NCBI RefSeq assembly: GCF_003697915.1
Contig: NZ_RCVN01000010.1
Location: 54,702-118,701, forward strand
Length of the DNA stretch: 64,000 nucleotides
Origin: Staphylococcus pseudoxylosus
Lineage (GTDB): Bacteria; Bacillota; Bacilli; Staphylococcales; Staphylococcaceae
Direction of reading: 5' to 3'
A program made the translations under genes and the position numbers. How positions within the stretch are numbered: position 1 is the stretch's first letter; every line of letters starts with the position of its first letter. Of the stretch, positions 20,020 to 30,688 are shown piece after piece. A model generated the notes under the pieces. It was not told the origin of the DNA and made no database searches. It saw only the letters and a program-made list of their open reading frames with translations.

Positions 20020-20562
20020 TTACAATTCTTCTACGATGATTTGATCATTTGTAAATACACAAATATCTGAAGCAACTTTTAAGCTTTCATATGCCATTTC
20101 ACTCGCTGTTAAGTGCGTTGCGTTAAGCTTTAGGGCTCTACCTGCACTTAATGCGTAGTTACCGCCAGAACCTATAGCGATTAAATTGTCATCTGGAGCA
20201 ATAACTTCACCAGTACCACTAACTACAAGAATTGAAGTTTCATCCATAACTATAAGCATCGCTTCTAATTGTCTAAGTTGTTTATCTCCACGCCATTCTT
20301 GAGCCAATTCTACCGCAGCTCTTTCTAAATTACCGCTAAACTGTTGTAGTTTTGTTTCAAACTTTTCAAATAAGGTAAATGCATCAGCTACACTGCCAGC
20401 AAACCCTGCCAAAACTTTATCATTATATAAACGCCTTACTTTTCTAGCTGTTTGTTTCATAATGACTTGCTCTCCAAGCGTAACTTGACCATCACCAGCC
20501 ATTGCCGAATGACCATTATGTTGTACTGCAAATATAGTTGTTGCATGGATAGATGTACTCAT
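20020..20562 (-). CDS. hslV: HslV (ClpQ), peptidase subunit of the HslVU protease
   Basis: Two-ring peptidase related to proteasome beta subunits. The product has 180 residues. The usual catalytic Thr motif TTI is not at position 2 but at residues 8-10, after a short leader MSTSIHA; the same kind of extension occurs in B. subtilis CodW/ClpQ, where an N-terminal Ser was proposed to be catalytic. The [18 protein letters not shown] and [13 protein letters not shown] motifs are present. The start is 3 bases after the xerC stop, with an AAAGGAG site. Confidence 0.96.
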   Translation of the reverse strand: MSTSIHATTIFAVQHNGHSAMAGDGQVTLGEQVIMKQTARKVRRLYNDKVLAGFAGSVADAFTLFEKFETKLQQFSGNLERAAVELAQEWRGDKQLRQLEAMLIVMDETSILVVSGTGEVIAPDDNLIAIGSGGNYALSAGRALKLNATHLTASEMAYESLKVASDICVFTNDQIIVEEL

Positions 20563-20565
20563 AAA

Positions 20566-21456
20566 CTAATTCTCCTTTTTTGCACGTGGGTGTGCATTTA
20601 AATAGACTTTTCTTAATTGTTCATTTGTTACATGTGTATATCGTCCTGTTGTGGACAAATTGACATGACCCAACAGCGATTGTACTGTTCGTAAATCAGC
20701 GCCTTGATTTAACATATGCGTTGCAAACGTATGTCTTAATTTGTGAGGATGAATTTCAGTCACACCTGCAGTACGTTTTACAACATCATTTAATACATAA
20801 CGTATACCACGTTCTGTAATGGGCGCTCCGTTCATGTTGACTAATAAATACGCATGATCACTATTTGTTTTAGGTTTGAATTGTGTTAAGTAACGTTCTA
20901 TGCTTTGCTTGCAAAATTCACCAAAAGGTATAAAGCGTTCTTTACCACCTTTACCCAATACTTTGACTCCTGGTGCATACATATCTACATCTTGTTCTTT
21001 TATATTAACCAATTCAGAAACCCTAATTCCAGTTGCATAAAGTAATTCTAAGATTACTCTGTCTCTCAAACCCTTTTTAGCATCACTTTCAACCGTATCA
21101 AACAAGGCTTTCATTTCTTCTTCATAAAAAAAGTGAGGTAAATATTGTTCTTTCTTGGGGTGTACTAATTGTATGAATGGATTAACTACTTGTTCATCCT
21201 GAGTCATCCAATATTCGTAAAAACTTCTCAGCGTAGAAATTTTACGGGAAACTGATGTTCTTTTCAAGTTTTTTGAATATAAGTAACTTAAATAATTTCT
21301 AGCATCTTTGTATTCGAATGTAGCTAATACAAGATGTTCCTGTGATAAGAAATCATTAAACTGCTCTAAATCATCGTGATATGATTTCAATGTATGTTCT
21401 GAAAAATGTTTCTCAACTTTCAACATATATAAATATGCTTGTTGGATTTTTTCCAT
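20566..21456 (-). CDS. xerC: Tyrosine recombinase XerC
   Basis: Works with XerD at the dif site to resolve chromosome dimers. The product has 296 residues, with an N-terminal SAM-like DNA-binding domain and a C-terminal catalytic domain. All catalytic residues are visible: Arg145, Lys169, His238, Arg241, His264 and nucleophile Tyr273. The ATG at 21454-21456 follows GGAGGGG; an upstream in-frame ATG lacks a ribosome site. It leads the xerC-hslV-hslU-codY operon. This is a housekeeping recombinase and not evidence of a mobile element. Confidence 0.95.
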   Translation of the reverse strand: MEKIQQAYLYMLKVEKHFSEHTLKSYHDDLEQFNDFLSQEHLVLATFEYKDARNYLSYLYSKNLKRTSVSRKISTLRSFYEYWMTQDEQVVNPFIQLVHPKKEQYLPHFFYEEEMKALFDTVESDAKKGLRDRVILELLYATGIRVSELVNIKEQDVDMYAPGVKVLGKGGKERFIPFGEFCKQSIERYLTQFKPKTNSDHAYLLVNMNGAPITERGIRYVLNDVVKRTAGVTEIHPHKLRHTFATHMLNQGADLRTVQSLLGHVNLSTTGRYTHVTNEQLRKVYLNAHPRAKKEN

Positions 21457-21574
21457 TAAAAACCCCTCCATCAATATGAATTGTAGCATATTGAAAGAGG
21501 AGTCTGCGAAAAAAAACTATTAAATTGAGTAAAACTTTCAAAATTTTCGAATTTGTTTGTTAAATGTGATATTT

Positions 21575-22882
21575 TTATAGCGTTTTTTTATAGTTATCTA
21601 AATAGTCCAATGCACGATTTGCTAATGTTTCATAACGTAACTTTTTGTCTTTAATTCTATTTTCCAAAGTAGGCAAAAGGCCAAAGTTAGCGTTCATCGG
21701 TTGGAAGTTCTTTTCATTTTTTGCATGTGAAATATAATATGCCATACTTCCAATCATTGTTTCTCTAGGGAAAATGACCTCACCTTTGTTTTGAATTTTA
21801 TGTGCAACATTTATACCAGCTACAAGGCCACTCGCTGCACTTTCTACATAACCTTCTACGCCTGTCATTTGACCTGCAAAGTATAGTTCTTCTCTCCCTT
21901 TTAGTTCATACGTTTCTGTTAAAACATCAGGAGAATTGATAAAGGTATTACGATGCATCACGCCATACCTTACAATTTCAACGTTCTCTAAGCCAGGTAT
22001 CAGGCGAATAACGTCTTTTTGCGCGCCCCATTTTAAATGTGTTTGGAATCCAACGATATTATATAACGTACCTGCCGCATCATCTTGACGCAATTGAACA
22101 ACAGCATATGGTCTTTTCCCAGTCTTTGGATCTTCGAGTCCTACAGGCTTCATTGGACCAAATAATAAAGTCTTTCTACCACGCTCAGCCATAACTTCAA
22201 ACGGCATACAACCTTCAAAGTATTTTTCTTTCTCAAATTCATTGACTGGAGCAACTTCTGCTTCCATTAGAGCATCATAAAATGTATTAAACTCTTCTTC
22301 AGTCATAGGACAATTTAAATAGGCTGCTTCACCTTTGTCATAACGTGATTTTAGATATGCTTTGTCTAAATCTATACTATCTTTTTCAACGATAGGCGCC
22401 GCTGCATCATAAAAATATAATTGATCTTTACCAGTGGCTTCGACAATTTCATTTGCCAATTTATCTGTTGTTAAAGGTCCAGTAGCAATAATAGTATATC
22501 CTTCTGGAATGCTATTTATTTCTTCATTTAATACCGTTATATTTGGATGTTCTTTTAATGTTTCTGTAATATAACCTGCAAAATCATGGCGATCAACCGC
22601 TAAAGCCCCTCCTGCTGGTACTCTTGCTTTATCTGCAGCACGAATAATCAATGAATCCAAACGTCTCATTTCTTCTTTAAGTACACCTACTGCATTTGTT
22701 AACGCATTACCTCTTAACGAGTTAGAACACACTAATTCAGCAAACTTATCAGTGTGATGTGCAGGCGTTTGCTTAACCGGTCTCATCTCAATAAGATTGA
22801 CTTTTATACCTCGTTGTGCCAATTGATATGCAGCTTCTGAACCGGCAAGCCCAGCACCTACGACGTTTACTACTTGAGTCAT
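21575..22882 (-). CDS. trmFO: Methylenetetrahydrofolate-tRNA (uracil-5-)-methyltransferase TrmFO
   Basis: FAD- and folate-dependent enzyme that forms ribothymidine at tRNA position 54 (T loop). The 435-residue protein opens with the FAD-binding Rossmann motif [13 protein letters not shown] (6-18) and contains [21 protein letters not shown] and a C-terminal [17 protein letters not shown] motif (in parts near 345-365). Formerly called gid. It lies between topA and xerC, 142 bases after topA, with AGGAGG before the ATG. A long imperfect hairpin lies just upstream of its ribosome site. Confidence 0.96.
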   Translation of the reverse strand: MTQVVNVVGAGLAGSEAAYQLAQRGIKVNLIEMRPVKQTPAHHTDKFAELVCSNSLRGNALTNAVGVLKEEMRRLDSLIIRAADKARVPAGGALAVDRHDFAGYITETLKEHPNITVLNEEINSIPEGYTIIATGPLTTDKLANEIVEATGKDQLYFYDAAAPIVEKDSIDLDKAYLKSRYDKGEAAYLNCPMTEEEFNTFYDALMEAEVAPVNEFEKEKYFEGCMPFEVMAERGRKTLLFGPMKPVGLEDPKTGKRPYAVVQLRQDDAAGTLYNIVGFQTHLKWGAQKDVIRLIPGLENVEIVRYGVMHRNTFINSPDVLTETYELKGREELYFAGQMTGVEGYVESAASGLVAGINVAHKIQNKGEVIFPRETMIGSMAYYISHAKNEKNFQPMNANFGLLPTLENRIKDKKLRYETLANRALDYLDNYKKTL

Positions 22883-22906
22883 TTATTTACCTCCTACTTA
22901 TAAAAT

Positions 22907-22975
22907 AGCAACTTAGACATTCTATCATATTTATAAATATATCATCTAAATTATAAATATATGTCGTAAGTTGCT
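22907..22975 (-). terminator. Long hairpin between topA and trmFO
   Basis: The arms AGCAACTTAGACA (from 22907) and TGTCGTAAGTTGCT (from 22962) pair with a single bulge. The loop contains near-repeats of TTATAAATAT. On the minus strand the stem is followed by AUUUUAUAAG. It could end topA transcripts or act in the trmFO leader. Confidence 0.45.
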
Positions 22976-23024
22976 ACTATCATTCATATATAATTATTTA
23001 AAACAACCAGCGATATCACATTAT

Positions 23025-25091
23025 TTATTTCTGTTCTTCTTCTTTGTAATCACAATTAGAACATACAACTTGGCTCTTACGTCCTTGTTTTTTCTCAACA
23101 AGATATTGTTCACATTTCGGACAGTCTCGACCTATTGGTTTATCCCATGTAACAAAATCACATTCTGGATATTTCGAACAACCATAGAACACACGATTTT
23201 TTTTCGATTTACGCTCTACGACGTCGCCTTCTTTACATTTTGGACAAGTTACCCCAATTGTTTTAACAATGGCTTTTGTATTACGACAATCCGGGAAATT
23301 TGAGCACGCCATAAATTTACCATAACGTCCCATTTTAATGACCATTGGTGAACCACATACTTCACAGTCTTCACCAGCAGGTTCATCTTTAATTTCAATT
23401 TTTTCCATTTCTTCTTCAGCACGTTCAACATCTTGGCTGAAACTACTGTAAAAGTCTCTTATTACCTTTTTCCATGGAATTTCACCGTCTGCCACTTTAT
23501 CTAGTAATGTTTCCATATTCACAGTGAAATCAACATCTATGATTTCTGGGAAGTAATCTTTTACTTGTTCGTGTACGATTTCGCCTAATTCTGTTGGCAC
23601 AAACCGTTTACTTTCATTCTTTACATAATTTCTTTTTTGTATTGTATCAATAGTTGGTGCATACGTAGAAGGTCGCCCAATCTTCAACTCTTCCATTGTT
23701 TTAACTAGCCGAGCTTCAGTATAACGTGGTGGCGGCTGCGTGAAATGTTGTGATGGTTCAATATCTGTAGCTGTAACCATTTCGCCTTCTTCAATATTCG
23801 GCAATTTATTATCTTTACCATCATCGTTATCATCTTTTGCTTCAACATATAAAGTCATAAAACCTTTGAATTTGATCGTTTGACCATTTGCACGGAATTT
23901 TATATCATTTTGCGTTATATCCATGGCAACCGTATCTAAGATTGCTGGTGCCATTTGACTTGCTACAAAACGCTCCCAAATTAATTTATATAATCTATGT
24001 TGATCTCTCGTTAAAAATTGTTTCATTTCATTTGGTGTACGTAACGTACTTGAAGGTCTGATTGCTTCGTGAGCATCCTGAGCCCCTTGACCTTTTGCTT
24101 TGCGTGTTGATATATAATTTTGGCCATAAGTCTCTTCAATATAGTTTTTGGCTTCCGCTTGGGCTTGATCGGATATTCTCGTTGAATCTGTACGCATATA
24201 GGTAATTAAACCAACCGTGCCTTGTCGTTTTAAGTCAATACCTTCATATAGTTGTTGCGCTAACATCATTGTTTTACGCGCTTTAAAGTTTAACTTACGC
24301 GCAGCTTCTTGTTGTAACGTTGAAGTTGTAAATGGGTTTGCAGGGTAACGTGTTTTTTCTTTCTTCGTTACTTTCGTTACTTCGAATTGATCTCCGTCCA
24401 ACTGCGTTGTTACTTTTTCAACGTCATCTTTGTTTGTTAATTTATATGGTTTGTTTTTTAAATGTAAGAATTTAGCTGTAAATTTAGATTTTTTGTATCT
24501 AAATTCGCCTTCAATTTTCCAATATTCTTCTGGTTTAAAGTTTCTTATTTCATTTTCTCGATCAATAACAAGTCTCAGTGCTACTGATTGTACGCGACCG
24601 GCTGAAAGCCCTTTTTTTACTTTTTTCCAAAGTACTGGTGAAATATTATAACCTACTAAACGGTCCAATATACGACGCGCCTGTTGTGCGTCAACAAGTT
24701 CCATCTCAATACCTCTTGGATGTTTAAAGCTATCTTTCACAGCATCTTTTGTTATTTCATTAAACACTACTCTATTTTCTTTTGAATCTTCTAAATTTAA
24801 TATATTTGCTAAATGCCAAGCAATAGCTTCACCTTCACGGTCCGGGTCACTCGCTAGGAAAACTTTTTTGGCTTTCTTAGCATGTTTCTTTAATTCTTTA
24901 ACTACAGGACCTTTGCCGCGTATTGTTATATATTTGGGTTCATAATCATTTTCTGCATCTACGCCCATTTGACTACGAGGTAAATCTCGAACATGCCCCA
25001 TTGACGCGATAACTTTGTATTTTTTCCCTAAATATTTTTCAATAGTTTTAGCTTTTGCAGGCGATTCAACTATGACTAAATTTTCTGCCAA
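23025..25091 (-). CDS. topA: DNA topoisomerase I
   Basis: Type IA topoisomerase that relaxes negative supercoils. The product has 688 residues. The N-terminal Toprim domain has [11 protein letters not shown] and the acidic DPDREGE motif. The active-site Tyr is in [14 protein letters not shown] near residue 300. The C-terminus carries three four-cysteine zinc fingers (CEVC...C, CPKC...C, CPKC...CSNC). The start is TTG at 25089-25091, 7 bases after AGGGGG; the N-terminal sequence matches the family. It has its own promoter and ends in a Lys/Glu-rich tail. Confidence 0.96.
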   Translation of the reverse strand: MAENLVIVESPAKAKTIEKYLGKKYKVIASMGHVRDLPRSQMGVDAENDYEPKYITIRGKGPVVKELKKHAKKAKKVFLASDPDREGEAIAWHLANILNLEDSKENRVVFNEITKDAVKDSFKHPRGIEMELVDAQQARRILDRLVGYNISPVLWKKVKKGLSAGRVQSVALRLVIDRENEIRNFKPEEYWKIEGEFRYKKSKFTAKFLHLKNKPYKLTNKDDVEKVTTQLDGDQFEVTKVTKKEKTRYPANPFTTSTLQQEAARKLNFKARKTMMLAQQLYEGIDLKRQGTVGLITYMRTDSTRISDQAQAEAKNYIEETYGQNYISTRKAKGQGAQDAHEAIRPSSTLRTPNEMKQFLTRDQHRLYKLIWERFVASQMAPAILDTVAMDITQNDIKFRANGQTIKFKGFMTLYVEAKDDNDDGKDNKLPNIEEGEMVTATDIEPSQHFTQPPPRYTEARLVKTMEELKIGRPSTYAPTIDTIQKRNYVKNESKRFVPTELGEIVHEQVKDYFPEIIDVDFTVNMETLLDKVADGEIPWKKVIRDFYSSFSQDVERAEEEMEKIEIKDEPAGEDCEVCGSPMVIKMGRYGKFMACSNFPDCRNTKAIVKTIGVTCPKCKEGDVVERKSKKNRVFYGCSKYPECDFVTWDKPIGRDCPKCEQYLVEKKQGRKSQVVCSNCDYKEEEQK

Positions 25092-25129
25092 AGTAGTTAC
25101 CCCCTTGCATTTTCTAATTACAAAGATAA

Positions 25130-25159
25130 ATGATAAACGGTGTATTTTGTTTTTGTCAA
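25130..25159 (-). promoter_or_regulatory. Predicted topA promoter
   Basis: Minus strand TTGACA (perfect -35), 18 bases, TATCAT. It lies about 40 bases upstream of the topA TTG start codon. Confidence 0.65.
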
Positions 25160-25289
25160 TGTTTTTAATTTTAGTGTGTATTAAATTAGCGTATGATTGT
25201 GGTCAAAATTTATTATTGTCATTGCTTTTACATATGTTTTATATAAAACTATATTTCTACTGATTTAAACGTTATATACGCTTATTTTA

Positions 25290-26165
25290 TTATGATTGAC
25301 GGTAATCTTCTAAAATGTCGCATGCCTTCACGACAATCTTTGCTCCTTCTTGTGCACTAACTAAATTTCCTTGGACCATAGGATTGTATATAGATCCCGG
25401 TAATACATATACTTCCCTATTTTGTTCCAATGCACAATCCATCGTTATATTTGTCCCACTACTCACAGTGGATTCTGTGATAAAAACGCCCTTAGAAAGA
25501 CCGCTAATAAGCCTATTTCTTTCGGGAAAATAATGTTTTCGAGCTCCATCTGTTGGTAAATACTCACTAATTACTAAACCTTTAGACTCAATTTGTTTTC
25601 GAATGGCATAAGTTTCTTTAGGATAATGATGGTTATGACCAAATCCTAATACAGCAATCGAACCCATATTATGTTTCAGTGTTTGCTCATGAGCTATGCT
25701 ATCTGCTCCTTTAGCTAAACCGGATACGATAATTAAATTCTCAGTTTCAAAATTAGGGAAAAATGTTTCTAGTGTTCTTCGAGTATAATTAGTAGCTTGC
25801 CTCGAACCGATAATAGCAAGTATTCGCGTAGACTGCATTAAAGTAGGATTACCTTTATAGAAAAGGATGAATGGTGGATCATGTATTTCACGTAATAATT
25901 TAGGATAAGTATTGGAATCAATAGCCACATAACTAATATGCCATTGCTTTAGTAGTTTGAAAATATGTTCACACTCTAAATTTAAAAAATTGTCATAAAT
26001 GATGTGTTTTCGAGTTATTGCTGATTTTGTTAAAAATCTTTTAAGGGTGTGATTCTGCTCTAATTCGTGTTCATATATAAATGACGGTGAAAATTCAAAT
26101 AGTTGGTGTAAATGACGTGTAGTTAACCCTGCAAATCTCAGTTTTAAATAAAGTTGTTCTTTCAT
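25290..26165 (-). CDS. dprA: DNA-processing protein DprA (Smf)
   Basis: Loads RecA on incoming single-stranded DNA during transformation. The 291-residue protein has the Rossmann-like DprA fold with IIGSRQATNYTRR, VSGLAKGADSIAHE, and PERNRLISGLSKGVFITES motifs in the second half; the N-terminal 90 residues are a divergent helical region. There is no C-terminal winged-helix extension of the type seen in some longer homologues. It lies upstream of topA. In S. aureus I recall lytN and fmhC between sucD and dprA; here that 315-base interval has no gene. Confidence 0.94.
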   Translation of the reverse strand: MKEQLYLKLRFAGLTTRHLHQLFEFSPSFIYEHELEQNHTLKRFLTKSAITRKHIIYDNFLNLECEHIFKLLKQWHISYVAIDSNTYPKLLREIHDPPFILFYKGNPTLMQSTRILAIIGSRQATNYTRRTLETFFPNFETENLIIVSGLAKGADSIAHEQTLKHNMGSIAVLGFGHNHHYPKETYAIRKQIESKGLVISEYLPTDGARKHYFPERNRLISGLSKGVFITESTVSSGTNITMDCALEQNREVYVLPGSIYNPMVQGNLVSAQEGAKIVVKACDILEDYRQS

Positions 26166-26423
26166 ATATCGCGCTCCTTTATATGTACATTATAAAGGAG
26201 TTTCTATTGGATTTATTTTACATTATAAAATCATTTTTCATGAAATTTAATATAACTTTAAAGAGTAATTTTCGCTATAGAAACGTGTTAGCCTGAAAAA
26301 TTGAGGGATATTATTATTCTTAAAATATTCACTATGGAAAAATCCAAATTTTCAAACCATCTTTCATTAGAAATTGAACACAATTTGAGCTGATTGACTA
26401 TTAATATGGTAGAAACGCAACCT
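26166..26423. other. Gene-free AT-rich region upstream of dprA
   Basis: Part of the 315-base gap between sucD and dprA. The minus strand has two TATAAT boxes, each within TTTATAATGTA, close to dprA and without good -35 boxes. Otherwise I see nothing: no coding remnant of lytN or fmhC is recognisable. Confidence 0.4.
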
Positions 26424-26462
26424 AAAAAAGCACAAACTCCGACATATTATCGGAATTTGTGC
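26424..26462 (-). terminator. Intrinsic terminator downstream of sucCD
   Basis: On the minus strand GCACAAAUUCCGA (26450-26462) pairs with UCGGAGUUUGUGC (26430-26442) with one U-G, followed by six U. It is a textbook terminator. Confidence 0.9.
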
Positions 26463-26480
26463 GTGTTATAAGACAAATAA

Positions 26481-27386
26481 TTATTTAACAGTCAATAATT
26501 GTTCGTATATACCTGCTTCTTTTGCAGCATCTATCAATGTCGTACCAATTTCAGAAGGTGTATCTGCAGTTTTCACACCACAGCTATTAAGCGTTTTAAT
26601 TTTCTCATCTGCAGTACCTTTACCACCTGAGATAATAGCACCAGCATGGCCCATACGCTTACCAGGAGGCGCTGTTTGTCCACCAACGAACCCGACAACC
26701 GGTTTAGTCATATTAGCTTTAATCCACTCTGCAGCTTCTTCCTCTGCAGTACCACCAATTTCACCAATCATAACAACTGCTTTAGTTTCTTCATCTTCAT
26801 TAAATGCTTTTAATACATCAATAAAGTTTGTACCGTTAACAGGGTCTCCGCCAATACCTACTGCAGTAGTTTGACCAATACCTTCTTCAGTTAATTGATG
26901 TACCGCTTCATAAGTTAATGTACCAGAACGTGAAACTACGCCTACATGACCTTTTTTATGGATATAACCTGGCATAATTCCGATTTTACATTCATCAGCA
27001 GTAATAACACCAGGACAGTTTGGTCCAACAACACGTGTCTTCTTACCTTCTGAGTAACGTTTAACTTTAACCATATCAACTACTGGGATGTGTTCTGTAA
27101 TACAGATTGCTAAATCTAACTCAGCTTCAATACATTCTAAAATTGCATCTGCAGCGAATGGTGCAGGTACGTAGATTACTGAAACTGTAGCACCTGTTTC
27201 TTCTTGTGCTTCTTCAACTGTATTGAATACTGGAACGCCTTCAACAACTTGTCCGCCTTTACCTGGAGTAACCCCAGCAACAATTTGTGTACCATATTCA
27301 AGCATTTGTTTTGTATGGAAAAGGGCAGTTGACCCTGTGATACCTTGTACAATTACTTTTGTATTCTTATCAATAAATACGCTCAT
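26481..27386 (-). CDS. sucD: Succinyl-CoA ligase, alpha subunit
   Basis: TCA-cycle enzyme that converts succinyl-CoA to succinate with formation of ATP or GTP. The 301-residue protein has the CoA-binding Rossmann motif [15 protein letters not shown] at the N-terminus, the NCPGV motif near 123, and the phosphorylated active-site His247 in [15 protein letters not shown] lies 7 bases before the ATG. It starts 21 bases after sucC and is followed by a strong terminator. Confidence 0.97.
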   Translation of the reverse strand: MSVFIDKNTKVIVQGITGSTALFHTKQMLEYGTQIVAGVTPGKGGQVVEGVPVFNTVEEAQEETGATVSVIYVPAPFAADAILECIEAELDLAICITEHIPVVDMVKVKRYSEGKKTRVVGPNCPGVITADECKIGIMPGYIHKKGHVGVVSRSGTLTYEAVHQLTEEGIGQTTAVGIGGDPVNGTNFIDVLKAFNEDEETKAVVMIGEIGGTAEEEAAEWIKANMTKPVVGFVGGQTAPPGKRMGHAGAIISGGKGTADEKIKTLNSCGVKTADTPSEIGTTLIDAAKEAGIYEQLLTVK

Positions 27387-27407
27387 CTTCGTGCTCCCAT
27401 CCTTTCC

Positions 27408-28574
27408 TTATGCTTCTTTAACAAGTTTTACGATTTTTTGTGCACCTTCAGCCATTGTAGCTGCTGGTTCAATTGCTAATCCAGATTCTTTAAGGATTTC
27501 TTTACCTTTTTCAACGTTTGTACCTTCTAAACGTACAACAAGTGGTAGCGTAAGTTCTACTTCTTTAACTGCGGCAACTATACCTTCTGCAATGATGTCA
27601 CATTTCATAATGCCACCAAAGATATTTACAAAGATACCTTTAACTTGCTCATCACCTAAAATAATTTTAAATGCTTCAGTAACTTTTTCTTTAGTTGCGC
27701 CGCCCCCTACGTCAAGGAAGTTAGCCGGATTTCCACCGAAGTGATTAATTGTATCCATAGTAGCCATTGCTAAACCGGCACCATTTACCATACAACCGAT
27801 ATCTCCATCTAATGCAATATATGATAAATCATATTTAGATGCTTCGATTTCTTTTGGATCTTCTTCTTCTAAGTCACGTAATTCTTGAATATCTTTATGT
27901 TTAAACAATGCGTTATCATCAAAGTTTACTTTTGCATCTAAAGCTAATACTTCACCGTCACCTGTAGTTACAAGTGGGTTGATTTCAACGATAGAACAAT
28001 CTTTTTCGATGAACACATTATATAATGATACTAAAAATTTAGCCGCTTTATTAATTGATTCTTTTGGAATATTAATGTTGAATGCGATTCTTCTTGCTTG
28101 ATATGGTGCTAACCCGACAACAGGATCAATTGTTTCTTTGAATATTTTTTCAGGTGTTTCAGCAGCTACTTCTTCAATTTCTGTACCGCCCTCTTCTGAA
28201 GCCATTAAAGTAACTCTATCTGTTGCACGATCAATTACAAAACCAACATAATATTCTTTTTGAATATCGCAGCCTTCTTCTATGTAAAGGCGTTTAACTT
28301 CCTTACCTTCAGGCCCAGTTTGATGTGTAACAAGCGTCTTACCTAATAATTCATTTGCATAAGTTTCCACTTCGGATAATGATTTTGCAATTTTCACACC
28401 GCCAGCTTTACCTCTACCCCCTGCATGAATCTGTGCTTTTACCACATAAACTTTTGAATCTAATTCTTTTGCCTTTTCAACCGCTTCTTCAGCAGTATAT
28501 GCTACGCGTCCTTCTGGGACAGCAACGCCCATAGAACGAAATATTGCTTTACCTTGATACTCGTGGATATTCAT
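27408..28574 (-). CDS. sucC: Succinyl-CoA ligase, beta subunit
   Basis: Beta subunit of the TCA-cycle succinyl-CoA synthetase, with the ATP-grasp nucleotide-binding domain. The 388-residue length is standard. It starts [17 protein letters not shown] and contains [17 protein letters not shown] (around 45-62), EINPLV and [10 protein letters not shown]; the C-terminal ligase domain has [18 protein letters not shown] precedes the ATG. It is the first gene of sucCD and has a predicted promoter overlapped by a cre-like site, consistent with catabolite repression. Confidence 0.97.
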   Translation of the reverse strand: MNIHEYQGKAIFRSMGVAVPEGRVAYTAEEAVEKAKELDSKVYVVKAQIHAGGRGKAGGVKIAKSLSEVETYANELLGKTLVTHQTGPEGKEVKRLYIEEGCDIQKEYYVGFVIDRATDRVTLMASEEGGTEIEEVAAETPEKIFKETIDPVVGLAPYQARRIAFNINIPKESINKAAKFLVSLYNVFIEKDCSIVEINPLVTTGDGEVLALDAKVNFDDNALFKHKDIQELRDLEEEDPKEIEASKYDLSYIALDGDIGCMVNGAGLAMATMDTINHFGGNPANFLDVGGGATKEKVTEAFKIILGDEQVKGIFVNIFGGIMKCDIIAEGIVAAVKEVELTLPLVVRLEGTNVEKGKEILKESGLAIEPAATMAEGAQKIVKLVKEA

Positions 28575-28612
28575 TCTCCATCCTCCTGTTTCTTAGGTTA
28601 AGTTCATAATCA

Positions 28613-28641
28613 ATTATAAGAAATGAAAGCGCTATTGTAAA
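28613..28641 (-). promoter_or_regulatory. Predicted sucCD promoter
   Basis: Minus strand TTTACA, 17 bases, TATAAT; close to consensus at both boxes. It lies about 40 bases upstream of sucC. Confidence 0.7.
28623..28637. promoter_or_regulatory. cre-like CcpA site in the sucCD promoter
   Basis: ATGAAAGCGCTATTG matches the consensus WTGNAARCGNWWWCA at all but the last two positions. It lies entirely between the -35 and -10 boxes or overlapping the -35, where CcpA would block polymerase. Confidence 0.55.
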
Positions 28642-28681
28642 CTCATTTATTCTACTTATTTCAATTATTTCATTTTAACTA

Positions 28682-29452
28682 TTAATTTGTGAGCGATTTA
28701 ATTGGCTCAAATGTTTTCCTGTGTTCAGGTATAATACCCAATTGTTTAATACCGTCTAAGTGTTGTTGGGTACCATAGCCAGCATTTTTTTCAAAACCGT
28801 ACCCAGGATATTTCTCAGCTAATTCACGCATATATTTGTCTCTATGCTCTTTTGCCAGCACACTTGCAGCTGCAATAGATACACTTCTAGCATCACCTTT
28901 GATTAATGATGTTTGTGGAATATCTATATCTAAAGTCATCGCATCGACAAGTAAGTGTGTAGGGCGTACTGGTAATGCTTTAATTGCTCTTAACATAGCA
29001 ATTTTTGTGGCCTCATAAATATTTAATCGATCAATCTCTTCCACTGTTGCATAACCATAAGCATACGCAAAAACATCATTTAATAGCTGTTTCTCTATAC
29101 TTTGTCTTTGCTTTGCAGATAATTTCTTCGAATCATTTAACCCTGTAAAATAATGATTCTCATTTAAAATGACAGCACATGTCACAACCGGGCCAGCTAA
29201 TGGGCCACGACCAACTTCATCGATACCACAAATAAGCGCATCACTATTTTGCGCTAACAATGCGATTTCAAACGCTGACATTTCCTCATAATTTTTTAGC
29301 AATAACGCTTCTTTTTCTAATTGTTTACGTCTTTGTTTGATAGCATTTTGCACACCCTTACGTTCATCTTCAACAAACATGTGTGTATTAAGTTCTTCTA
29401 TAGATTGTATTGTTTGCAATATCGTCTTCACTTCTTGAATCGTTTGTTTCAT
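28682..29452 (-). CDS. rnhB: Ribonuclease HII
   Basis: Removes ribonucleotides from DNA and RNA-DNA hybrids. The 256-residue protein has an extra N-terminal helical region (about 1-70) typical of Firmicutes RNase HII. The catalytic [16 protein letters not shown] motif at 75-90 carries Asp78 and Glu79, and further acidic residues lie in LLVDAM near 165. It starts 6 bases after rbgA and is followed by the sucCD promoter region. Confidence 0.96.
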   Translation of the reverse strand: MKQTIQEVKTILQTIQSIEELNTHMFVEDERKGVQNAIKQRRKQLEKEALLLKNYEEMSAFEIALLAQNSDALICGIDEVGRGPLAGPVVTCAVILNENHYFTGLNDSKKLSAKQRQSIEKQLLNDVFAYAYGYATVEEIDRLNIYEATKIAMLRAIKALPVRPTHLLVDAMTLDIDIPQTSLIKGDARSVSIAAASVLAKEHRDKYMRELAEKYPGYGFEKNAGYGTQQHLDGIKQLGIIPEHRKTFEPIKSLTN

Positions 29453-29458
29453 ATTTGT

Positions 29459-30319
29459 CTACACGTCCATTTCATTGATGATATCGAACGTGTACGTACC
29501 AACTTTAGCATTTCTAACTTCATGAATAATCAAATCGATTACCGCTTCATAATCTATTTCATTACCTCGACGCAACAATCCACGTCTACGTCCGATCGTA
29601 TCAAACCATTCTATGTTTTCTGCATCTACAGGGACATCAATTTTATAGTGCTGCTTTAAACCTTCGTAGTCATGTGCTTTCATGAAATCTAAAGCATAAA
29701 TAGCAACTTCGTCTAAATGAACAATACTATCTTTAATTGCTCCAGTAACACTTAGTTTCTTACCAACGAGTTGATCTTCGAATTTAGGCCATAAAATCCC
29801 TGGCGTATCTAGCAATTGAAGTGAATTCCCTACTTTTATCCATTGTTGTTGTTTGGTTACACCTGGCGTATTACCTGTTTTAGCAATAGACTTATTAGCT
29901 AATTTATTAATTAATGTTGATTTCCCTACATTAGGTATGCCGACAATCATTGCTCTAATCGCTCTAGGTTTTAATCCTTTTTGTTTTTCTCTTTCGAATT
30001 TTTCTTTGGTAGCTTTAATGGCCGTCTGTTCTACTTGTTTAAGTCCTTTACCATGTTTTGCATCAATTGCCACAGGGTAATAACCTTTATCTTTAAAAAA
30101 TGATTCCCACTTTTCTAATTCTTTTAAATTTGCCATATCTTTCTTATTTAAAATGACGACACGTGGTTTTTGTTGTATCACTTCATCAATCATAGGATTT
30201 CTAGAACTATAAGGAATTCTAGCGTCAACTAATTCGAACACGACATCGACTTTTTTTAATTGTTCTGATACTTCTCTTTTTGCTTTAGCCATATGGCCTG
30301 GATACCATTGTATTACCAT
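29459..30319 (-). CDS. rbgA: Ribosome biogenesis GTPase RbgA (YlqF)
   Basis: GTPase needed for a late step in 50S subunit assembly. The 286-residue protein is a circularly permuted GTPase: G4 NKKD at 58-61 precedes G1 GIPNVGKST at 127-135 and G3 DTPG at 171-174. The C-terminal domain binds rRNA. The start [16 protein letters not shown] is the family hallmark, and an AAGGTGA ribosome site precedes it. It is divergent from the yfhO pair on the other strand. Confidence 0.96.
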   Translation of the reverse strand: MVIQWYPGHMAKAKREVSEQLKKVDVVFELVDARIPYSSRNPMIDEVIQQKPRVVILNKKDMANLKELEKWESFFKDKGYYPVAIDAKHGKGLKQVEQTAIKATKEKFEREKQKGLKPRAIRAMIVGIPNVGKSTLINKLANKSIAKTGNTPGVTKQQQWIKVGNSLQLLDTPGILWPKFEDQLVGKKLSVTGAIKDSIVHLDEVAIYALDFMKAHDYEGLKQHYKIDVPVDAENIEWFDTIGRRRGLLRRGNEIDYEAVIDLIIHEVRNAKVGTYTFDIINEMDV

Positions 30320-30633
30320 ATCTATATCACCTTTCTATTTTTGCGAATTTCAGATTTTTATTAATTTAAATATATCATTATACTTGCACGTTGCTTTGAC
30401 TTTAAAATCATAACACGCTACATAGTGCTTGATAAACAAAATAACGTCATGGCTTATTTACCATCTTCAATTTTACACTATTATTTAATATATAAATATA
30501 GATGATTTATAGTTGTGCTTTAGATATCTGTATATAGGTTAATGTTTTATTTATCTCTGGTTTTTTGAGAAAATTAAGATATATCTTAAAAAGATTAATT
30601 TCACATAAAATATATAGTCTTTTTAAACTCAAT
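30320..30633. other. Divergent intergenic region between rbgA and the first yfhO gene
   Basis: Most of a 369-base gap that is very AT-rich. On the minus strand a TATAAT at about 30379-30384 could be the rbgA -10 box, with a poor -35. I see no gene, RNA motif or strong dyad. Confidence 0.4.
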
Positions 30634-30664
30634 TTGTAAAAAATCGTTACAATAGCATTATACT
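30634..30664 (+). promoter_or_regulatory. Possible promoter of the first yfhO gene
   Basis: TTGTAA, 19 bases, TATACT, ending 24 bases upstream of the ATG. The spacing is longer than ideal. Confidence 0.35.
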
Positions 30665-30688
30665 TAATACATATATAGGAGATTACCT

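Noticed and set aside
20566..21456. Tyrosine recombinase as a sign of a phage or island
   Set aside because: Sequence and the xerC-hslVU-codY context identify it as chromosomal XerC.
21535..21560. CodY box upstream of xerC (AAATTTTCGAATTTG)
   Set aside because: Only the left half matches the consensus; five or more mismatches remain in every register tried.
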